A program made the position numbers and the translations under genes. A stretch of DNA of 22,915 nucleotides, taken from NCBI GenBank assembly GCA_004565275.1, contig SDOX01000008.1:67188-90102 (forward strand). The letters run 5' to 3'. Source of the stretch: Nannochloropsis salina CCMP1776. Taxonomy: Eukaryota > Sar > Eustigmatophyceae > Eustigmatales > Monodopsidaceae. Each line of letters starts with the position of its first letter. Within the stretch, counting starts at the first letter, position 1. Below the pieces are notes generated by a model, which was not told where the DNA came from, did not search any database, and saw nothing but the letters and a program-made list of their open reading frames with translations. Below, one piece after another: positions 18,603-22,915 of the stretch.

Positions 18603-20348
18603 ATGGCAAAGGGGCCTCCGGACCCTCTTTTCAAAGCAAGAAAATACAATCCATACCACGTTTCTTCATATGCAATCTACAAACTTTGCTGCGTTCTTTT
18701 GACTTTAGGGCCCTGCCTTGCTCAGCCAGACACCCCCGGTTACCGCGATGGCTGGAGGCTTTATCAGTACCCCAGCCCTTTGCGCAGCAGCAGTAAGGAC
18801 ACCAAGGAATCCTCATCCACGCCCAGGTGCGGGAGCTTCCACGTGGAGGCGCAAGGAAGTACGTCCTTTCTCTGCGATCCAGACGGGCTGCTTTCCCGAG
18901 AGGGTGCGATCCACGTGCACGAGCTCCTAGACGACGTCCGCAAGGCGGTGACTGTCGAATGTGGAGCCCGCCAGGGGCCCATGCCCGGGTCGGGAAAGGA
19001 ATCAAACCGCAAAAGTCTGGAAATCGGTGTGGCGTTGGTGCACAAGTTGCGGCGGACGAGACAGGATCCAGTGGCGGAGGCGGAGGGTTTTGCGCGCGGT
19101 TTGCACGATAAATGGGGCGTGGGAGACGCCGCTTGTCACACCGGCGCCCTCCTCTTCCTCTCGAGGGTAGATCGGACCATGTACGTATCGCGGGGGCGGG
19201 GCTTGGAGGCGATCTTGACGGACGATCGGATCGATGAAGTGATGGAGGAGGTGAAAGCTCTGTTGCGTCGAGGAGATTGGGACCGGGGGGTGGTGACGGC
19301 CGTGGAGATGATAGGACAGTGGGTGGAGCGAGGGCCACCGGGCTTCTGGGAGAGGCATGGGGGCCTGGTTTTGATGGTAGCGCTGACGGTCGCGGTGTTA
19401 GCATATTTATTGTGGTGGGAGCGGAAGAAGAAGTTGGAGGGGCGGAGCTATGAAGAGGCGAAGCGGAAACTGGAGCGGATCGAGAGGGAGAGGACGCGCT
19501 TGGAGGCGTTGGATCTGGCGGAGAGCTATGAGGGACTCATGTCCTGCCCCATCTGTCTGGAAGACTTCGAGGAGGAGGAGGAAGAGGGGGAGGGGGGGGG
19601 GAGGAAGGGAAGAGGGAAGGGGAGGGGAGAGAGCAGGGTTGCTTCGGAGGGGGGAAAAGAGGGAGAGGGGACGAAAGGTGAAGAGAAGGCGAAAAAGGAA
19701 GGGGAGGGAGAAGAAGGGAAGCGACGGGAAGCGGGTGAGCATCCTGGGGTGCGGGCATGCGTATTGCCAGACGTGTTTGCTGAAGGCGTTGGAGGGAGAG
19801 AGAGCCCCCCGATGTCCGATATGCAGGAGGGGCTTGGAGGGCGGGGGAGATGGGGGGGGGGGAGGGGAGAGGGGGGAGAGGGGCGAGGCAGACCAACGGA
19901 TCGAGGGGAAGGCGGGGGGGAGGGAGGGGGAGGTACCCAGGGAAGGGGAGGAGAAAGGGGCGGAGGAAGGGGAGGAATGCCCTGTAGGACGGAGGAGGAA
20001 GGCAGCAATGGCTCGACGTCGGGCTGGGGTTTCTCGCTGGGAGGAGGCGGGGGAGGCCTGCGGGCGCGGCGGTTGTTTGCTGAGGCGGAGATATTGTACC
20101 GACTGAGGCAGCTCCAGCGACAGCATCCCAGCGTGATTCGTCCTGAAATGGTGAACCGATGGACCGCCCCGGGGGGTTTCTCAGGTCGCTACAGTGCCGA
20201 CATTAATTTTGTGAATTCGAATCCTCGCGCTCAATATAGTCAGCAGCAGCACGGAGGGAGTTACGGATCTTCAGGGTTGGGGGGGGGAGGGGTGCGGCGC
20301 GGGTTCGGCGGGGGAATGAGTAGTGGGGGGCGGGGCAGTCGCTGGTGA
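18603..20348 (+). CDS. TPM domain - transmembrane - RING finger protein (probable membrane E3 ubiquitin ligase)
   Basis: The frame from the ATG at 18603 gives 581 codons. Residues 21-40 form a signal-anchor-like stretch (YAIYKLCCVLLTLGPCLA). Residues 77-245 form a TPM domain (TLP18.3/Psb32/MOLO-1 family): FLCDPDGLLSREG, EIGVALVHKL, FARGLHDKWGVGD, GALLFLSRVDRTMYVSRGRG. A membrane helix lies at 254-271, then a basic coiled segment, then the first RING pair CPICLEDF (Cys315, Cys318). The rest of the RING (LGCGHAYCQTCLLKAL...CPIC) is at about 19735-19832, one frame over, after a Glu/Gly/Lys-rich insert of over 50 codons. The C-terminus (ILYRLRQLQRQHPSVIRPEM, about 20088) returns to the first frame. 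The two frame changes cancel and lie near ten-base G runs, so base-count errors are likelier than introns. E3 function is inferred from the RING. Confidence 0.82.
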   Translation: MAKGPPDPLFKARKYNPYHVSSYAIYKLCCVLLTLGPCLAQPDTPGYRDGWRLYQYPSPLRSSSKDTKESSSTPRCGSFHVEAQGSTSFLCDPDGLLSREGAIHVHELLDDVRKAVTVECGARQGPMPGSGKESNRKSLEIGVALVHKLRRTRQDPVAEAEGFARGLHDKWGVGDAACHTGALLFLSRVDRTMYVSRGRGLEAILTDDRIDEVMEEVKALLRRGDWDRGVVTAVEMIGQWVERGPPGFWERHGGLVLMVALTVAVLAYLLWWERKKKLEGRSYEEAKRKLERIERERTRLEALDLAESYEGLMSCPICLEDFEEEEEEGEGGGRKGRGKGRGESRVASEGGKEGEGTKGEEKAKKEGEGEEGKRREAGEHPGVRACVLPDVFAEGVGGRESPPMSDMQEGLGGRGRWGGGRGEGGEGRGRPTDRGEGGGEGGGGTQGRGGERGGGRGGMPCRTEEEGSNGSTSGWGFSLGGGGGGLRARRLFAEAEILYRLRQLQRQHPSVIRPEMVNRWTAPGGFSGRYSADINFVNSNPRAQYSQQQHGGSYGSSGLGGGGVRRGFGGGMSSGGRGSRW

Positions 20349-20887
20349 CACCGCGTGAATAGGTCAATGATGTTGCATGTGGTGGGCATCGAATTTGAAA
20401 AAGGTGATCATACACCGAGAATCAAGACCTGAACGTTTCCATCTGGCATGTTTTGGGACTTCTGTTCGTTTAATGTCATCATCCCCAGAGAGGTCATTGG
20501 AACCGCACGGGCAGGAATCCCCAGATTCCTGGCACGGGCAGGAATCCCCAGATTCCTGGCACGCGAAATGATACATATATATGGAGTGCGTGACTTATGT
20601 GTGTGGATGAACTGTATTCCGAGTTGTCGCGACCAAATGCCCCCCAAAGCCGTCTCTGTTGGCAAGTATACGTTCCTAGGCGGGGTGTCGGTGTACTCGA
20701 AATCCCGCCGCGGTCTCATCGACCCTTCGAGAATCTCAATAAATCGCTCTATGTTTCCAAAGACCACCACAACATATAGGGAAAGTATATCCTTGATATC
20801 ATCGTCAAAACCGTGGCATACCTTTACCGGCGCACGGGTCTCCGCTTTCCACGTAGTTGCCTTGTCTTCTTGCTTGTCATCATCTTC
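20349..20887. other. Spacer between TPM-RING and NUDIX genes
   Basis: About 540 bp, the 3' UTR of one gene and promoter plus leader of the next, which lie in tandem. It contains a 27-bp direct repeat (separate entry). A 249-codon plus frame over 20448-21197 has no domain and changes into the antisense-like Ser/Pro reading of the NUDIX exon, so it is not called. Confidence 0.5.
20505..20558. repeat. Perfect 27-bp tandem duplication, each copy a hairpin
   Basis: Two adjacent identical 27-base copies (20505-20531, 20532-20558). Each contains AGGAATC-CCCA-GATTCCT, a perfect 7-bp stem with a 4-base loop. It lies about 155 bases after the TPM-RING stop codon, so probably in the 3' UTR or just beyond. 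Confidence 0.9.
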
Positions 20888-22067
20888 ATGCGGGGCGTGG
20901 TTGTTGACACGTTTCTCCCCCGCGTGCGTTTACCTCATTGCACTGGCAACAGTGGCATTTGGAATAGGAGAAGAAGCTACCACCGGACGCCACAGTGCAT
21001 GTCATTCGCTTCCTCCCAGGCCCCATCCTATACTCTCGACGCCGCCCTCCTCCATCGAATTGAGAGACGTATCGCCTCATTCGCTGGGCAGCCCATTCCC
21101 CTTCTACCTACCTCCCTCACCCGTCCCTCCCCTTCTCATGCCTCGTCCACCCCTTCCGCCGCCTCCGCCTCCGCCCCTCGCACAGCCGCCGTGTTAATCC
21201 CGCTCTGTACCGCCCACGGCCAAGCTTCCCTCCTCTATCAGATCCGCACCGCGTCCGTCAGCACCCACAAGGGCCAAGTCTCCTTGTAAGTTTGAAACAC
21301 CGTCTCCAGACTGGTTGGTTAGGGCGTCGAACCAAGCCAACACATTCCTTCTCCTTGCCTCTTTGCCGCTCTCCCCCCCCCCCTTACTCCCCCCCTCCCT
21401 CCCTCTTCCCCTTTCCCCTACGTAAGCCCGGGCGGGCACATCCTCCCGAACGAGGCTCCTGCTCAAGCAGCCCTCCGTGAGTTTTACGAAGAGATGGCGG
21501 GCGATCCTAGGGGGGGCCAGGGCGTACCCCAAAGCAGCACTCCTTCTGATCGATCCCACTCCAAGGCCGACGGGGCAGCGGCGCCGAGGATCGGACCGAT
21601 CAGCATCCTGGCCGCGTGTGAGCCCCTGCCCGCTGTCACAGGTGCCACGCCTCCCACCTTTCCTCCCTGCCTCCCTTTTGCCCTCTCTTTCGCCCTCCCT
21701 CCCTCCCTCCCTCCCTCCCCACACCTCCTCTCCTGCCCCTCCCGCAGGCACCGTGGTCCACCCCTTCCTCGCCCTCCTCCACCGCGACGTGGGGGACCTG
21801 GCGCATTTCTCTCCCGATCCGTCCGAGGTCGCTGGCATCTTCACCCTCTCCCTCGCCCAGCTCCTCGACCCCGCCTTGGCAGGGAGGGAGGACCTTGAGG
21901 GGGGGGGGCGGAAGCGGTTGAACGTGCCGTTCTTCGAGGGGGGCCCGGCCAAGGTGTGGGGGTTCACCGCTTACATCACGGAGGGGGTGTTGGAGAGCGT
22001 GCTGCGGCCTTGTTTGGGAGGAGGGGGGGAGGTAGGGGGGGAGGGGGGAAAGCAGGGGGAAACGTAG
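20888..22067 (+). CDS. NUDIX hydrolase, CoA-diphosphatase (NUDT7/NUDT8) type, three exons
   Basis: Family members split coenzyme A to 3',5'-ADP and 4'-phosphopantetheine, in mitochondria or peroxisomes. Exons: 20888-21285, 21427-21641, 21748-22067. Introns of 141 and 106 nt have GTAAGT and GTGCCA donors and matching phases, giving about 310 residues. Across the first junction LLYQIRTASVSTHKGQVSL continues as PGGHILPNE, matching the family signature R-x3-R-x3-G-x3-FPGG. The Nudix box follows: G-HILPN-E-APAQAAL-REFYEEM, metal-binding Glu residues intact but Ala where the box has its last Gly. Then VTGTVVHPFLALL, and RLNVPFFEGGPAKVWGFTAY, typical of the family's end. No ATG lies upstream in frame before 20888; one at 20999 is an alternative. 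The Arg-rich, acid-free first 60 residues suggest an organelle leader. Exact substrate is inferred. Confidence 0.88.
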
Positions 22068-22295
22068 TGGTGTGACAGCAAGTAAAGCTCTACAGATGTG
22101 ACATTTATTCTTCATTTCGCGCTCGACTTGCCTATGGAATCAATACATATATTAAATTAGTATCTTCCTATCCTCGATCCACTTGCTGCCTGGCCCTTCG
22201 TGGCCATGCTGCTCTATCTAGACGAGGGGTTGCGAGTCTCGACCACGGGCCGGCCCAACGAGCTTTACGAGCTTTCAATTTATCTCGCGCTATTC
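22068..22295. other. Spacer after the NUDIX gene
   Basis: A short AT-richer stretch (CAATACATATATTAAATTAG at about 22140) follows the TAG at 22067 and probably holds the polyadenylation region. The minus-strand frame that enters from the right at 22168-22494 is not recognisable. Confidence 0.4.
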
Positions 22296-22883
22296 TTAAA
22301 CATGAACTGCGCCTGACCTCACAGCCGCACTTGCCCCCTCCCTCCCTCCTACCCTCCCTTCTTCCCTTCCTCCCGCCCCCCGCGTCTGTAATACTGACCG
22401 CCTCAAGAATTCCTGCCAAGTGTCTGGCGTCACCACGACCAGAGACACCTTCTTTCCTCCCTCCCTCCCTCCTTCCCGCCCCCCCTCCCTCCATCGCTGC
22501 CTCGAGCGTGTGCCACTCGAAACGCCGCCCGCGCCCACTCGGCCGGACCGAAACTCAAACCCTTCCCTCCCTCCCTCCCTCCCTCCCTCCCTCCCCACCT
22601 CTCCTTCCATCTCGTCCTCCGCGCCTCCATCGAAATACTGGCCAGGCAGGACAAGCATGATGGCCAGAACTTCCTCCTCTTTCCTTCCTCCCTTCCCTTC
22701 CTCCCTCACTCCTCCGTGCTCCCTCACCATCACCAAGTCGGGCTCCGTCATCCAGGCCTCCCTCCCCCCCTCTTCCCCTCCCCCCCTCCCCCCCTCCCTC
22801 TTCCTCCTCCACCGCATCCTCTTTAGACCCTCACTGACGCTTTCTTTCAATTCCACAAGCTCGGACGTCCTTCTCCCGAGCAC
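22296..22883 (-). CDS. Possible coding region, unidentified
   Basis: The minus strand alternates GGGA tracts with islands that look like protein: SELVELKESVSEGLKRMRW, MTEPDLVMVREHGG, VLAIMLVLPGQYFDGGAEDE, VSLVVVTPDTWQEFL, and in another frame SFGPAEWARAAFRVAHARG. This is the pattern of short exons separated by repeat-filled introns, but I cannot fix splice sites or name a family. The gene would converge on the NUDIX gene and continue past the window. The repeats alone can keep the frame open, so confidence is low. Confidence 0.3.
   Translation of the reverse strand: MLGRRTSELVELKESVSEGLKRMRWRRKREGGRGGGEEGGREAWMTEPDLVMVREHGGVREEGKGGRKEEEVLAIMLVLPGQYFDGGAEDEMEGEVGREGGREGGREGFEFRSGRVGAGGVSSGTRSRQRWREGGREGGREGGKKVSLVVVTPDTWQEFLRRSVLQTRGAGGREEGRVGGREGASAAVRSGAVHV
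22455..22600. repeat. CCCT tracts near the right edge
   Basis: Runs of CCCT units at 22455-22500 and 22561-22595, with a further C/T-rich block at 22335-22380. They break up the possible minus-strand gene. Confidence 0.8.
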
Positions 22884-22915
22884 CCCGCCCTCCCCTCCGC
22901 CCTCCCCCCCGCCCT

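Noticed and set aside
20448-21197. 249-codon plus frame before and over NUDIX exon 1
   Set aside because: No domain; it is out of frame with the NUDIX exon, whose splice phases and signature are consistent.

Overview
This looks like nuclear DNA of a unicellular stramenopile alga, most likely a eustigmatophyte such as Nannochloropsis/Microchloropsis (inference). Three things point there. Genes have GT-AG introns. A plastid isoprenoid enzyme carries a heterokont-type bipartite leader with an A-A-A-F cleavage motif. (GGGA)n/(CCCT)n tracts fill introns, spacers and even coding sequence, which is why every frame shows long Gly/Arg/Glu or Ser/Pro/Leu open frames that are mostly not genes. There is one 100-base assembly gap (10216-10315).

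Layout. 1-928 (-): first three coding exons of plastid IspG (HDS, MEP pathway), running off the left edge. 929-2143: spacer. 2144-4503 (-): protein kinase with a long disordered N-terminus. 4504 to about 8100: a 3.5-kb stretch of lower GC with no supportable gene. About 8100-14284 (+): a multi-exon gene recognised piece by piece as RAB3GAP2, the non-catalytic subunit of the Rab3GAP/Rab18-GEF complex. Inside it, on the other strand at 9734-10198, sit two exons of proteinaceous RNase P (PRORP) next to the assembly gap. 14706-18104 (-): secreted, membrane-anchored subtilisin-family (S8) protease with one in-frame intron. 18603-20348 (+): a membrane protein joining a TPM domain to a RING finger whose two halves lie in different frames. 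20888-22067 (+): three-exon NUDIX hydrolase of the CoA-diphosphatase type. 22168-22883 (-): an unidentified possible coding region running to the right edge.

The genes do not form one pathway; they are an ordinary set of housekeeping, trafficking and proteolysis genes. The protease and the TPM-RING gene are divergent and share a 500-bp spacer. The points most worth following are: (a) the PRORP segment embedded antisense in RAB3GAP2, where both genes are incomplete and meet at a CCCT tract, so either a chimeric assembly or a rearrangement; (b) introns whose 5' end is a GGGA tract and whose 3' end is a CCCT tract, able to pair and bring the splice sites together; (c) the TPM-transmembrane-RING architecture; (d) the 144-nt in-frame intron inside the protease catalytic domain. 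Identifications rest on motifs and remembered family sequences; no search was run.
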